Assembly (NCBI GenBank): GCA_903898675.1
Contig: CAIUGM010000022.1
Coordinates: 186,001 to 250,000, forward strand
Direction of reading: 5' to 3'
Source: an uncultured Verrucomicrobiota bacterium
Lineage (GTDB): Bacteria; Verrucomicrobiota; Verrucomicrobiia; Opitutales; Opitutaceae
Length of the DNA: 64,000 bases
The notes below the pieces were generated by a model that saw only the letters and a list, made by a program, of their open reading frames with translations, made no database searches and was not told the DNA's origin. This document shows positions 43,610 through 52,142 of the stretch, in pieces; the stretch's first letter is position 1, and the number at the start of each line of letters is the position of its first letter. The position numbers and the translations under genes were made by a program.

Positions 43610-44418
43610 GCCCCGCCCTTTTGGGTGTCGGCCAGATACGCCTCCATCGCCTCGCGCGTCAGGACATAGGGCTTGGCGCAGCGGGGGCACTCCACGTGGA
43701 TGGATTCATCGTCGCCGAAGACCCCGTGTGGATCCGCGCGGAAGGCGGGGGCGATCGCCCCGAGGATTTTCTGCTGGTTGCAGCCGCACTGCCAGCGGTA
43801 CAGCCGGCGCTCGATCCGGGCCAGGGTCTCCGCCTGCGCGAGCGCGCCCACGGCGGCGGCGTCCACCGAGCTAAACCACGCCAGGTCGCAGTCCGGCTGG
43901 GAAACCAGCATCGCGTACTCATCGCCGGCCAGGTGGAAAAACCGCACGGGGCGCTGTTCGCTGCGGGCATAATAGTCCGTGGCGGCGGCAAAGGCGTCGC
44001 TGCCGAAAAAATTCACCACGCTACGCCGGGACTCCATGCCGCGGCGCGGGACGATGTCGCTGTAAAAGGTGTTCTGTCCCGCCACGCGCACGTTCTCGGT
44101 GAAGAGCCGCCCGATCACCGTGCAGTCCTCGTTGTCGCCCGCGAGGAAGAGGTTCAGCCGCGGCTCCTGGAAGCTGAGGGTCCAGGCCAGGTGCTCCTGC
44201 CGCGGCCGCGAGGCGCAATGCAGCGCAAAGGCCGCCAGGCCGTTCTTAAAGACCGTATCCTGCTCCGGCGTGTAACGCAGGTGGTTGTCCGCCAGATGCA
44301 GGTAATAGTCGGTGAACAACGGGCCCAGGTCGGCCCGCACGAGGAGCGCGTTGCGGTGGCGGACAAAATCCACGGTTACGACGGCCCCATTGAGTTCATT
44401 GCCCTGGTCTTCGGTCAT
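43606..44418 (-). CDS. hslO: Hsp33-like redox-regulated chaperone
   Basis: 270 aa. The C-terminal redox switch has the CxC (WQCGCNQQK, near 209-211) and CxxC (ECPRCAKPY, near 244-247) zinc cysteines. The N-terminal domain (FVRHRNALLVRADLGPLFTD) is more divergent than usual, but overall length and layout fit Hsp33, which is activated by oxidative unfolding. First gene of an operon with pnuC and the nicotinamide riboside kinase, a link between redox stress and NAD supply (inference). Confidence 0.8.
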   Translation of the reverse strand: MTEDQGNELNGAVVTVDFVRHRNALLVRADLGPLFTDYYLHLADNHLRYTPEQDTVFKNGLAAFALHCASRPRQEHLAWTLSFQEPRLNLFLAGDNEDCTVIGRLFTENVRVAGQNTFYSDIVPRRGMESRRSVVNFFGSDAFAAATDYYARSEQRPVRFFHLAGDEYAMLVSQPDCDLAWFSSVDAAAVGALAQAETLARIERRLYRWQCGCNQQKILGAIAPAFRADPHGVFGDDESIHVECPRCAKPYVLTREAMEAYLADTQKGGA

Positions 44419-44534
44419 GAGCGCAGTGTATGCAGAAATACAGGAAGTCGAGCGGCCACTGGACCGGCGCGGCTGACGCCGCCATCATTATCGGCAATTG
44501 CCAAGCGGCGAAAAACCGGGGACATTCCAGGCGC

Positions 44535-45404
44535 ATGCCCCCTGCCTCCCCCCAACCCCACGTGGAGAAAGAGTTCTCCCTCCCCCTGTTCCTGTTTGTC
44601 GTCGCCGTGTCCCTGGCCGGCGCCATCGCCTTGGTCTGGCTGCTCGCACCGCACCCGGTCTTGCATGCCCAGGTCGGCGGTCCGCTCTGGAAGCTGCTCG
44701 CGGCCTTCCTCGGCCTGTCGCTGTTCAACTGCTTCATGGAGTATTTCTTCCACCGCTACGTGCTGCACAAGCCGGTGGTGTCTTTCCTGAGTTACTTCTA
44801 CAAGCAGCATACCCACCACCACAGCCTGACCCGCATTACCCGCCGGCGCACGCCGGGCGGCCTCGATGTCAACTTCGTGGAAAACTTCTACCCGATCACG
44901 GAGAAGGAACAGCAGGAAGCCTCCTTCTTTCCCTGGTACACGTTCGCCATCTTCGCGGCCATTCTCACGCCGTTCTTCCTCCTGCTGCAGTGGCTGGCCC
45001 CGTCCTTTCCGTGGTTTGTCGCCGGCTACGGCTCGCTCGCGGCGTCGCTGATGCTGTATGAGATCTTTCACGCCATCGAACACTGGTCCTTCGAGAAATG
45101 GGGCCCGCTCATTGAGCACCCGAGCTGGGGCGGCTTCTGGCGGAAGATCTACAGCTTCCACCTGCGTCACCACGCCGTGATCGACTGCAACGAGGCGATC
45201 TCCGGCTTCTTCATCCTGCCGGTCGCGGACTGGGTCTTCGGCACCTGCGTCATCCCGGGCATCCTCTACAAGCACGGCGAGACCTCCGAGGCCAAGGAAT
45301 TCCTGAGCCCCCACCCCGTCTGGTTCATCCGCTGGCTCGACCACGTGACCGATGGCATGGTCAAGCAGCGGCGGCAGCGCGCACAGGGGACGCAGGCGGC
45401 GTGA
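44535..45404 (+). CDS. Membrane fatty acid hydroxylase/sterol desaturase superfamily protein
   Basis: 289 aa with about four hydrophobic helices and the di-iron histidine boxes FHRYVLH (HxxxxH), KQHTHHH, FHAIEHW and FHLRHHAV. These enzymes hydroxylate or desaturate lipids in the membrane; substrate unknown. The start MPPASPQPHVEKEFSL at 44535 is chosen over an upstream extension that overlaps the divergent hsp33 promoter region. Confidence 0.82.
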   Translation: MPPASPQPHVEKEFSLPLFLFVVAVSLAGAIALVWLLAPHPVLHAQVGGPLWKLLAAFLGLSLFNCFMEYFFHRYVLHKPVVSFLSYFYKQHTHHHSLTRITRRRTPGGLDVNFVENFYPITEKEQQEASFFPWYTFAIFAAILTPFFLLLQWLAPSFPWFVAGYGSLAASLMLYEIFHAIEHWSFEKWGPLIEHPSWGGFWRKIYSFHLRHHAVIDCNEAISGFFILPVADWVFGTCVIPGILYKHGETSEAKEFLSPHPVWFIRWLDHVTDGMVKQRRQRAQGTQAA

Positions 45405-45417
45405 GCTCTCTGGATTT

Positions 45418-45479
45418 GTAGTACCGCCGCTTCAGCCGTCGCAAAGCCTAGGGCTGACAAGCGACGGCCCTGCGTCTAC
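45418..45479. repeat. REP-like palindrome B (GTAG...CTAC ends)
   Basis: GTAG at 45418 and CTAC ending at 45479 bracket a perfect 8-bp inverted repeat GCCGTCGC/GCGACGGC (45435-45442/45461-45468). It fills the gap between two convergent genes and may also act as a bidirectional terminator, although it lacks U-runs. Confidence 0.5.
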
Positions 45480-45481
45480 CC

Positions 45482-46084
45482 TCAGTCCTGCTTGATCACG
45501 CCGTGGTCCTGCAGCTTCTTGACCTTGGGCTTGATGACGAAGGCGCAGTAACCCTGGTTCGGGTGCTGGTTAAAGTAATCCTGGTGGTAGTCCTCGGCGC
45601 GCCAGAATTTCACGAGCGGCACGATCTCGGTGACAATCGGGTCCTCGTGGTGGGCCTGCGCCGCGATCTTCGCCCGGGCGGCCGCCTTCTGCTGTTCCGC
45701 GTCATGATAGAAAATCACGGAGCGGTACTGGTCGCCCTCGTCCGCCCCCTGGCGGTTCAGCGTGGTCGGATCGTGGGCCTCGAAGAAGATCGCGAGGATC
45801 TGCTCGTAGCTGATCACCGCCGGGTCGAACTCCAGCTGCACGACCTCGGCGTGGCCGGAACCGTGCGCACAAATCTGCTCGTAGGTGGGATTCTCGGTCT
45901 GGCCCCCGGAATAGCCGCTCACGCTGTGCAGCACGCCCGGGACGTGCTGGAAGACGGCTTCCATACACCAGAAGCATCCGCCCCCGATGGTGGCGAATTC
46001 AGTTTTCGAGGCGGGTTTGGTTTCGGCCGAGGCGGTCATGGCAGCGAGGAGGGAGCAAAGGGTTAAAAGGGTCCGGACTTTCAT
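45482..46084 (-). CDS. msrA: Exported peptide methionine sulfoxide reductase MsrA
   Basis: 200 aa. A signal peptide (MKVRTLLTLCSLLAAMTASA) precedes the catalytic GCFWC (36-40), where the first Cys reduces Met-S-sulfoxide. EGDQYRSVIFYHDAEQQ and AEDYHQDYFNQHPNQGYC are also typical. The signal points to repair of envelope proteins. No fused MsrB. Confidence 0.95.
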   Translation of the reverse strand: MKVRTLLTLCSLLAAMTASAETKPASKTEFATIGGGCFWCMEAVFQHVPGVLHSVSGYSGGQTENPTYEQICAHGSGHAEVVQLEFDPAVISYEQILAIFFEAHDPTTLNRQGADEGDQYRSVIFYHDAEQQKAAARAKIAAQAHHEDPIVTEIVPLVKFWRAEDYHQDYFNQHPNQGYCAFVIKPKVKKLQDHGVIKQD

Positions 46085-46148
46085 GGACGTGGGAGGAGGC
46101 TAGCCAGCTTTTATTCCCGCGCAAGGGCACCACGGGCGACCCGTGGCG

Positions 46149-46255
46149 CAAATCCCAAAAGGCCAAAGTGCCAAGGTCCAAATAAATGGAACAAACCCAG
46201 GCACAAACTCCGGAATTGGAGTTTGTTTGGGATTTGGCCTTTGGTGATTTGTTGC
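46149..46255. repeat. Inverted array of short CCAAA-type repeats
   Basis: The left arm (46149-46204) has CAAA/CCAAA phrases at a 7-8 nt pitch; the right arm (46222-46255) has the complementary TTTGG phrases. The centre is a perfect AAACTCC-GGAATT-GGAGTTT palindrome (46205-46224). It lies between the msrA promoter side and the S4-domain gene, which it precedes by about 20 nt. No coding potential. Confidence 0.5.
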
Positions 46256-46272
46256 TTTGTTTAATAGCCGCA

Positions 46273-46650
46273 ATGGACGATCCCCGGCTCGACAAATGGC
46301 TCTGGAGTGTGCGCGCCTTCAAGACGCGCCCCGAAGCCACGGAGGCCTGCCGGGCGGGCAAGGTGCTGATCGGCGAACTGGAGGCCAAGCCCGGCCGCGA
46401 TGTCCATGTCGGCGAAACCATCACCGTCCGCGTCGGGATGATCACCCGCACACTCAAGGTCACCGGCCTGCCCAAGTCGCGGGTCGGCGCCAAGCTGCTG
46501 CCGGAATTCATGGCCGACCTGACGCCGCCGGCCGAGTACGAACGCGCCAAGCAGGCCGGCATCGAGCACATGCTGGCACGCGAACGCGGGAAAGGCCGGC
46601 CGACCAAGAAGGAACGCCGCGATATGTCGGGGCTGTTCGGTTTCGAGTAA
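46273..46650 (+). CDS. hslR: Hsp15-like S4-domain RNA-binding protein
   Basis: 125 aa. The S4 domain at the N-terminus (DPRLDKWLWSVRAFKTRPEA then AGKVLIGELEAKPGRDVHVG) matches ribosome-associated Hsp15, which recycles stalled free 50S subunits. The C-terminus is basic (RGKGRPTKKERRDMSGLFGF), as in HslR. Start MDDPRLDKW is fixed by homology. Confidence 0.88.
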   Translation: MDDPRLDKWLWSVRAFKTRPEATEACRAGKVLIGELEAKPGRDVHVGETITVRVGMITRTLKVTGLPKSRVGAKLLPEFMADLTPPAEYERAKQAGIEHMLARERGKGRPTKKERRDMSGLFGFE

Positions 46651-46667
46651 GCGGTTCAAGTATTCCT

Positions 46668-46742
46668 GTAGCCGCGCTTGAGTCGGAGACGAAAGCGTGG
46701 TTCGGGCGCGACCACGTTGTCGCGATGCTCCAACGCGGCTAC
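46668..46742. repeat. REP-like palindrome C (GTAG...CTAC ends)
   Basis: A perfect 9-bp terminal repeat GTAGCCGCG/CGCGGCTAC (46668-46676/46734-46742) encloses an inner CGTGGT/ACCACG stem (46696-46701/46711-46716). Like palindrome B it sits between convergent genes. Confidence 0.55.
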
Positions 46743-46765
46743 CCCTTTCCCGAAGCAGTTACCCC

Positions 46766-48055
46766 CTACTTCTTCCCCAGCTCGTCCTTGTAGACCACGC
46801 CGCCCTTCATCACGAAACCGACGTGCGTCAGCTGCTTGATGTCGGCCAGCGGATCGCCGGCGACCGCGATCAGGTCGGCAAACTTGCCCGGCTCGACGGC
46901 GCCGACCCGGTCGCCCCAGCCCATAATCTCTGCATTGAGGCTCGTGGCGGAGACGATGGCGGCCATCGGCGCCTCACCCAGGACGACGCGGACGGCCAGC
47001 TCCTCCGCGTTCTCACCGTGCGGAATGACCCCGGAGTCCGTGGCAAAACCGATCGGCAACCCCGCGGCCAGCGCCCGCTGGAACCCGAGCTGCATCGGCA
47101 CCCGCACCATGCGCGCCCGGGCGAGCTCCGACTCCGGCACGCCGTTGTGCGCGCCGTCGCGCTCGAGCGCCACCATGGTATAAAGCGTCGGCACGTAGAA
47201 CGTGTGCCGGTTGGTCGCCTTGAGCATCGCGATCGCCTCGTCATCGAGGAACGACCCGTGGTCAACGGTCCGGACGCCGGCCCGGATGACCGCCTTGATC
47301 CCCTGGATGCCGTGCGCGTGCACGGCGACCTGCCGGCCCCACCGGTTCGCCTCCTTGACCGCCGCCTGGATTTCCTCGTCGGAGAATTGCTGGGCCCCCG
47401 GGGTGATCCCTAGCGAGAGCACCGCGCCGGTCGCCAGCAGCTTGATGAAGTCGGCCCCGTGCTTGAAATTCTTGCGTACCTGCTTGACCACCTCGTCGGG
47501 CGAGTCGGCGAGGTTGTCCACCAGCGGAACCTGCACATAGTCGGAAAACTGCTTGGCGTCACCCGCCCCGCCGGTCGTCGAAATGTAACTGCCCGCCACA
47601 AACAGCCGCGGTCCCGGCACGGCGCCGGCCGCGATCGCGTCGCGCAGGTCGACGTCCACATACGGCCACGTGGTGCCCATGTCCCGGCAGGTGGTAAACC
47701 CGGCGAGCAGCGTCAGGCGGGCGTTGTAGGCGCCCCAAAGCGCGGCGTGGGCCGGCGTGGTTTCAACGAGCTGCTTCTCCCAGTTTTCCCCGTAGCGGAT
47801 GGTGAGGTGCGTGTGCAGGTCGATCAGGCCGGGCAGCAGCGTGGCGCCGCCGAGATCGATCACCTGTGCGCCCGCCGGCACCGGGAGAGCGGAGCCGACC
47901 TCGGTGATCCGGTCGCCCTCGATCCGCACCATCGCCGGCGCGAGCGGCGCGCCGCCGTGGCCGTCGATCAAACGCCCGGCCTTGATGAACACAGGGCCGG
48001 CGAGCAACGAAGCGGGCACGACGAAGAATGCGACCAGCCAGTAGCGTAATTTCAT
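46766..48055 (-). CDS. Secreted amidohydrolase family protein
   Basis: 429 aa with a signal peptide (MKLRYWLVAFFVVPASLLA). Metal ligands of the amidohydrolase barrel are visible: LIDLHTHLT, the Lys of GADFIKLLATG (often carboxylated), VHAHGIQG, RTVDHGSFLD and FATDSG. Closest in pattern to imidazolonepropionase-like/prolidase-type exported enzymes that cleave dipeptides or related amides. Substrate not determinable from sequence. Confidence 0.88.
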   Translation of the reverse strand: MKLRYWLVAFFVVPASLLAGPVFIKAGRLIDGHGGAPLAPAMVRIEGDRITEVGSALPVPAGAQVIDLGGATLLPGLIDLHTHLTIRYGENWEKQLVETTPAHAALWGAYNARLTLLAGFTTCRDMGTTWPYVDVDLRDAIAAGAVPGPRLFVAGSYISTTGGAGDAKQFSDYVQVPLVDNLADSPDEVVKQVRKNFKHGADFIKLLATGAVLSLGITPGAQQFSDEEIQAAVKEANRWGRQVAVHAHGIQGIKAVIRAGVRTVDHGSFLDDEAIAMLKATNRHTFYVPTLYTMVALERDGAHNGVPESELARARMVRVPMQLGFQRALAAGLPIGFATDSGVIPHGENAEELAVRVVLGEAPMAAIVSATSLNAEIMGWGDRVGAVEPGKFADLIAVAGDPLADIKQLTHVGFVMKGGVVYKDELGKK

Positions 48056-48150
48056 GGTACCAGCCAAACGCAGCCTGCGTGCCAGCTCAAGCCCTGTCCC
48101 GTCCGGCAAGTTCAGTTTCGCGGTCCTTCGTGCCCTTCGTGGTTAAAAAA

Positions 48151-49836
48151 TCATCTGGTCAGCTTCCGGTATTTGATCCGGTGCGGCTGGTCCGCGTCCT
48201 TGCCCTTCCGCTTCTTGAAGTCCTCGAGGTAGCTCGTGTAATTGCCCGCGAACCAGTGCACGTAGCTGTCGCCCTCGAACGCCATGATGTGCGTCGCCAC
48301 GCGGTCGAGGAACCAGCGGTCGTGCGAGATGATCACGGCGCAGCCGGCAAAGGTTTCGAGCGCCTCTTCGAGGGCACGGATGGAATTCACGTCGAGGTCG
48401 TTGGTCGGCTCGTCGAGCAGCAGCAGGTTGGCGCCGCTCTTGAGCACCCGCGCGAGCAGCACGCGGTTGCGCTCGCCGCCGGACAGCACGCCGACCTTTT
48501 TCTGCTGGTCCGCGCCGGTGAAGCCAAACTGGGCGCAATAGGCCCGGCTGTTCACCGAGCGGGTGCCGAGGGTCATGACTTCCTGGCTGTCGCTGATGAC
48601 CTCCCAGATGGTCTTGTTTCCCTCGAGCGAATCGCGCGACTGCTCGACGTAGGCGGACTTGACTGTCTCGCCGACCTTGAACGCGCCGGCATCGGGTTTC
48701 TCCAGGTTGGTGATGAGCTTGAACAGGGTCGTCTTGCCCGCGCCGTTGGGCCCGATGATGCCGACAATGCCGCCGGGCGGCAGCGCAAAGCCCAGGTTGT
48801 CGAACAGCAGCTTGTCGCCGTAGGCCTTGCTCACCGACTGCGCCTCGACCACCAGCGCCCCGAGTCGCGGCCCGGGCGGGATGATGATCTCAAAGAGTTT
48901 CTCCTGCTCGGCGACGTCCTGCTTGAGCATGGACTCGTACGCATTGATGCGCGCCTGTCCCTTGGACTGCCGGGCCTTGGCCGACTGGCGGATCCAGGCA
49001 AGCTCGCGCGCCATCGCCTTCTGGCGCTTGCTCTCCGTGCGCTCGGCCACCACGGCCATCGCCTGCTTCTGCTCGAGCCACGAGGAATAGTTGCCCTTGA
49101 ACGGCAGTCCGTGCCCGTGGTCGAGCTCCAGGATCCAGCCGGCGACATTATCCAGAAAGTAACGGTCGTGCGTCACCGCAATGACGGTACCCTCGTAGCG
49201 GCTGAGATGCTGCTCGAGCCAGTTGACGCTGTCGGCGTCCAGATGATTGGTCGGCTCGTCCAGCAGCAAGATGGAGGGCTTCTGCAGCAGCAGCCGCGCG
49301 AGCGCCACGCGGCGGCGTTCGCCGCCGGAAAGGTGGTCGACGATGGCGTCGCCCGGCGGGCAGCGGAGCGCGTCCATGGCCTGCTCCACCATCGGGGCGA
49401 CATCCCAGGCGCCGAGGTGGTCGATCTGCTCCTGCAGCTTGGCCTGCCGGTCGCTGATGGCGTCCTTCGCCTTGTCGTCCTCGGCCGCCGACAGTTCATC
49501 CCAGCTCGCGTCGTAGGCGGCGGTCAGGTCGGTGAGGTGCTTCACCCCTTCCTCGACGCAGGCGCGCACGGTGGCCCCGGCGGTCAACGCGGGTTCCTGC
49601 GGCAGGAAGCCGACCGGGTAGCCGGGCTCAAAGTGCACCCGGCCGTCGATGTCGGTGTCGATGCCGGCCAGGATGCGCATGAGCGACGACTTGCCGGAGC
49701 CGTTGAGGCCGAGCACGCCGATCTTCGCGCCGTAGTAAAAGGACAGCGAGATGTCGCGGAGGATTTCCTTGCGCTCGATCTTCTTCGAGACGCCGATCAT
49801 CGAGAAGATTATCTTGGGGGCTTCGGGCTGGGCCAT
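48151..49836 (-). CDS. ettA: Energy-dependent translational throttle protein EttA (ABC-F)
   Basis: 561 aa with two ABC domains and no membrane part. Walker A: GLNGSGKSS (43-51) and GPNGAGKTT (near 362); signatures LSGGERRRVALARLL and LSGGERNRVLLARVL; EPTNHLDADS and EPTNDLDVNS Walker B regions. EttA binds the ribosomal E site and gates entry into elongation according to ATP/ADP. Length fits E. coli EttA (555 aa). Its leader is made of exact 7-nt units. Confidence 0.96.
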   Translation of the reverse strand: MAQPEAPKIIFSMIGVSKKIERKEILRDISLSFYYGAKIGVLGLNGSGKSSLMRILAGIDTDIDGRVHFEPGYPVGFLPQEPALTAGATVRACVEEGVKHLTDLTAAYDASWDELSAAEDDKAKDAISDRQAKLQEQIDHLGAWDVAPMVEQAMDALRCPPGDAIVDHLSGGERRRVALARLLLQKPSILLLDEPTNHLDADSVNWLEQHLSRYEGTVIAVTHDRYFLDNVAGWILELDHGHGLPFKGNYSSWLEQKQAMAVVAERTESKRQKAMARELAWIRQSAKARQSKGQARINAYESMLKQDVAEQEKLFEIIIPPGPRLGALVVEAQSVSKAYGDKLLFDNLGFALPPGGIVGIIGPNGAGKTTLFKLITNLEKPDAGAFKVGETVKSAYVEQSRDSLEGNKTIWEVISDSQEVMTLGTRSVNSRAYCAQFGFTGADQQKKVGVLSGGERNRVLLARVLKSGANLLLLDEPTNDLDVNSIRALEEALETFAGCAVIISHDRWFLDRVATHIMAFEGDSYVHWFAGNYTSYLEDFKKRKGKDADQPHRIKYRKLTR

Positions 49837-49947
49837 GGTGGGTGTGGAAAGGTGAAGGCTGAGAGTTGAGAGACTCGCCGATCAGGGGCAAGCACCGGAA
49901 TGTGCCGCCGGGCTCCGGTCTTTCAACTTTCAACCTGCGACTTTCAC
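49837..49947 (-). repeat. Inverted heptad arrays in the ettA leader
   Basis: Five consecutive exact 7-nt units end at the ettA ATG: 49837-49843, 49844-49850, 49851-49857, 49858-49864 and 49865-49871 (transcript sense, for example TCTCAAC, TCTCAGC, CTTCACC). A second array of four exact heptads occupies 49920-49947 with plus-strand CTTTCAA twice. The arrays are complementary: 49858-49872 can pair with 49920-49934 over 15 nt (12 Watson-Crick pairs, one G-U, two mismatches in the minus transcript). No SD is present. Confidence 0.6.
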
Positions 49948-49971
49948 CCGCAACGCCGCCGGCGCATCCGC

Positions 49972-51330
49972 TTAAACCTCGCAGAGCCGCAACGGCACGG
50001 GATCGATGACCTTGGCCTTGGGCAACAGTTCGGCCAGCTGGGACTTGAACCAATCACGCGCGTCGGGATCGCCGTGGGTCAGCACGATGCTCCGCGCCTT
50101 GGTCTGCACAGCAAATTCCAGCAGTTCGCCGCGTTCCGCGTGCCCGCTGAGCTCGAAGCGGTCCACGCGGGCGCGGACCTTGGCCTTCACGTCGAGGGCC
50201 TCGAACACGAAGGTTGCCCCCGGCTTCGTCGCGAGCAGCTTGCCGCCCGGGGTGTCCGCGTCGCAGTACCCGACAAACCCGATCGTGTTGCGCGCGTGGC
50301 CGAGGAGGCCCGAGGCGAGCGCATAGCTGGGCGTGCGCTCGACGAGCATGCCGGAGCTGACGATGTAGAGGCCCCGCTGCGCCGGCTCCTGCCCGGGGGC
50401 AATCTTGCGCGGCAGCTTGCGGAGGTTCAGGTCGCTGAGGATTCGGCGGTCAAATTGCACGTCCTTGGTCTTGCGCGAAACCTCGTCGAAGAGCTCGGAG
50501 AGGCCGATGCCGAGCCCGCCGGCATAGATCGGGCACTCGATCAGGCGGCCGAAACGGCGCGCGTCGTGGAACACCGCCAGCAGCTCCTGCATCCGGCCCA
50601 GGGCAAAGACCGGCAGGAGGAACGAGCCGCCCTTGGCGATCGTGTCGTTGATCGAGTCGATGAGCCGCGCGATCTCATGCACGCGCTCCTTGCCGTAGGC
50701 GCGCTCCGTCATGCCGCGGGTCGTCTCGATGATCAGGGTGTCGAAGTGGCCGATGGGAAAGTGTGCGCCCTTCAGCGTGCGCAGGTGCTCGAACAGCACG
50801 TCACCGGTGAGGAAGATCTTGCGCATGCCGTGGTGGATTTCCACCGCCGTGGCACCCGCCACGTGGCCGGAGGGATGGAACATGAGCTCGATCTCGCCGC
50901 GCTTGCCCTTGATCTTCTTAACCTTCTTGAAGGGCAGGCCGACAAAGCGCCGGGTCAGGCCCTCGATTTCCTTGTGGGTGAAGAGCGGGTAGCCGGGGAT
51001 ATTGTCCTCCTCCTTCTGCTTCTGCATCACGTTGGCGGAATTGTGCAGCATCTTCTCGATCAGCATGCGGCTCGACTGGGTGAGCAGCACCGGGGTCTTG
51101 GGGTGCTGGCGCATGACCACCGGCAGCCCGCCGATGTGGTCGAGGTGGCAGTGCGTGACGATGATAAGGTCGAGCTCAATGTCGCGCAGGAGCGCGAGGT
51201 CCGGCAGGGCGCCGACGCCAGGCGTCTTGGGGTTCAGCCCGCAGTCGACCAGGATGTTCAGGTCGCCGATCATTAAGAGCAGTGAATTGGCGCCGATGCC
51301 GCCTTGGCGGTTGAGATCGATGAGTTTCAT
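49972..51330 (-). CDS. Beta-CASP metallo-beta-lactamase fold RNase (YSH1-like)
   Basis: 452 aa. Metal motifs H60-x-H62-x-D64-H65 in THCHLDHIGG, the His of HPSGHVAGA, the Asp of FLTGDVLF; beta-CASP motifs IIETT (A), ELSGHAERGEL (B, His) and LTHGD (C). The family comprises RNA-processing exo/endonucleases related to CPSF-73. Basic loop KKVKKIKGKRGEIE may bind RNA. The start MKLIDLNRQGGIG is fixed by homology; longer readings upstream are rejected. ettA follows after 135 nt. Confidence 0.92.
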   Translation of the reverse strand: MKLIDLNRQGGIGANSLLLMIGDLNILVDCGLNPKTPGVGALPDLALLRDIELDLIIVTHCHLDHIGGLPVVMRQHPKTPVLLTQSSRMLIEKMLHNSANVMQKQKEEDNIPGYPLFTHKEIEGLTRRFVGLPFKKVKKIKGKRGEIELMFHPSGHVAGATAVEIHHGMRKIFLTGDVLFEHLRTLKGAHFPIGHFDTLIIETTRGMTERAYGKERVHEIARLIDSINDTIAKGGSFLLPVFALGRMQELLAVFHDARRFGRLIECPIYAGGLGIGLSELFDEVSRKTKDVQFDRRILSDLNLRKLPRKIAPGQEPAQRGLYIVSSGMLVERTPSYALASGLLGHARNTIGFVGYCDADTPGGKLLATKPGATFVFEALDVKAKVRARVDRFELSGHAERGELLEFAVQTKARSIVLTHGDPDARDWFKSQLAELLPKAKVIDPVPLRLCEV

Positions 51331-51459
51331 GAGGTCAGGGAGCCAGCGAACAGCCGGTGAGCGGTCCATGCAAGCCCCGGGTTTTTCCCCGGCCGGGTGC
51401 TCCCCGCCGGTTTCCGGCTCGACTCCCCCGGTCGTCCGGGTGGAATCCCTCCGCACCCC

Positions 51460-52077
51460 ATGAAAAAATATCTCGTCGAGTTCATCGGTACGTTCTTTCT
51501 CGTTTTCACGGTCGGCATGGCCGTCCGCAGCGGCGCCCCCCTCGCCCCCCTCGCCATTGGCGCCTCGCTCATGGTCATGATCTTTGCCGGCGGCCATGTG
51601 TCCGGCGGCCATTTCAACCCGGCTGTCACCCTCGCCGTGTTCATCCGCGGCAAATGCGAGACCAAGGATGTCATCCCCTACTGGGTCGCCCAGTTCGCCG
51701 CGGGCCTGGTCGCCGCCCTGATCGTCACCTTTATCTTCGTGGGCAAGCCCGCCGCGCCCGCCCTGCACGGCACCGTGCCGTCCGCCATCGTGGAGTTCCT
51801 CTTCACCTTCGCGCTGGCCTGGGTGGTCCTGAACGTAGCCACGGCGAAGGGCACCAGCGGCAATTCCTTCTACGGTCTCGCGATCGGCATGACCGTCATG
51901 ACCGGCGCGGTCGCGGTCGGCGGTGTTTCCGGCGGGGCCTTCAACCCGGCGGTCGGCCTGGGGGTGTTCACCATGGGCCTCGAGTCGGCCAAGCAGTTCG
52001 GTCTCTACCTGGTGTCCGACCTGGCCGGTGGCGCGGTCGCCGCCCTGACCTACAGGTTCGTCAACGGCGCGGAATGA
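51460..52077 (+). CDS. MIP/aquaporin family channel with atypical second NPA loop
   Basis: 205-aa channel with six TM helices in two repeats. The first pore loop is canonical (SGGHFNPAVT). The second is GGAFNPAVGLGVF, where nearly all aquaporins have NPAR; the Arg of the aromatic/arginine selectivity filter is replaced by Val. Small size and overall fold fit a bacterial MIP, but the solute may not be water. Divergent from the beta-CASP gene; no clear SD. Confidence 0.9.
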   Translation: MKKYLVEFIGTFFLVFTVGMAVRSGAPLAPLAIGASLMVMIFAGGHVSGGHFNPAVTLAVFIRGKCETKDVIPYWVAQFAAGLVAALIVTFIFVGKPAAPALHGTVPSAIVEFLFTFALAWVVLNVATAKGTSGNSFYGLAIGMTVMTGAVAVGGVSGGAFNPAVGLGVFTMGLESAKQFGLYLVSDLAGGAVAALTYRFVNGAE

Positions 52078-52142
52078 GCCGGCTGTCAGTCAACTCTTGC
52101 AAACCGTCGCCGGGTAAAGAGCATTCCGCCCATTAGCACGGC

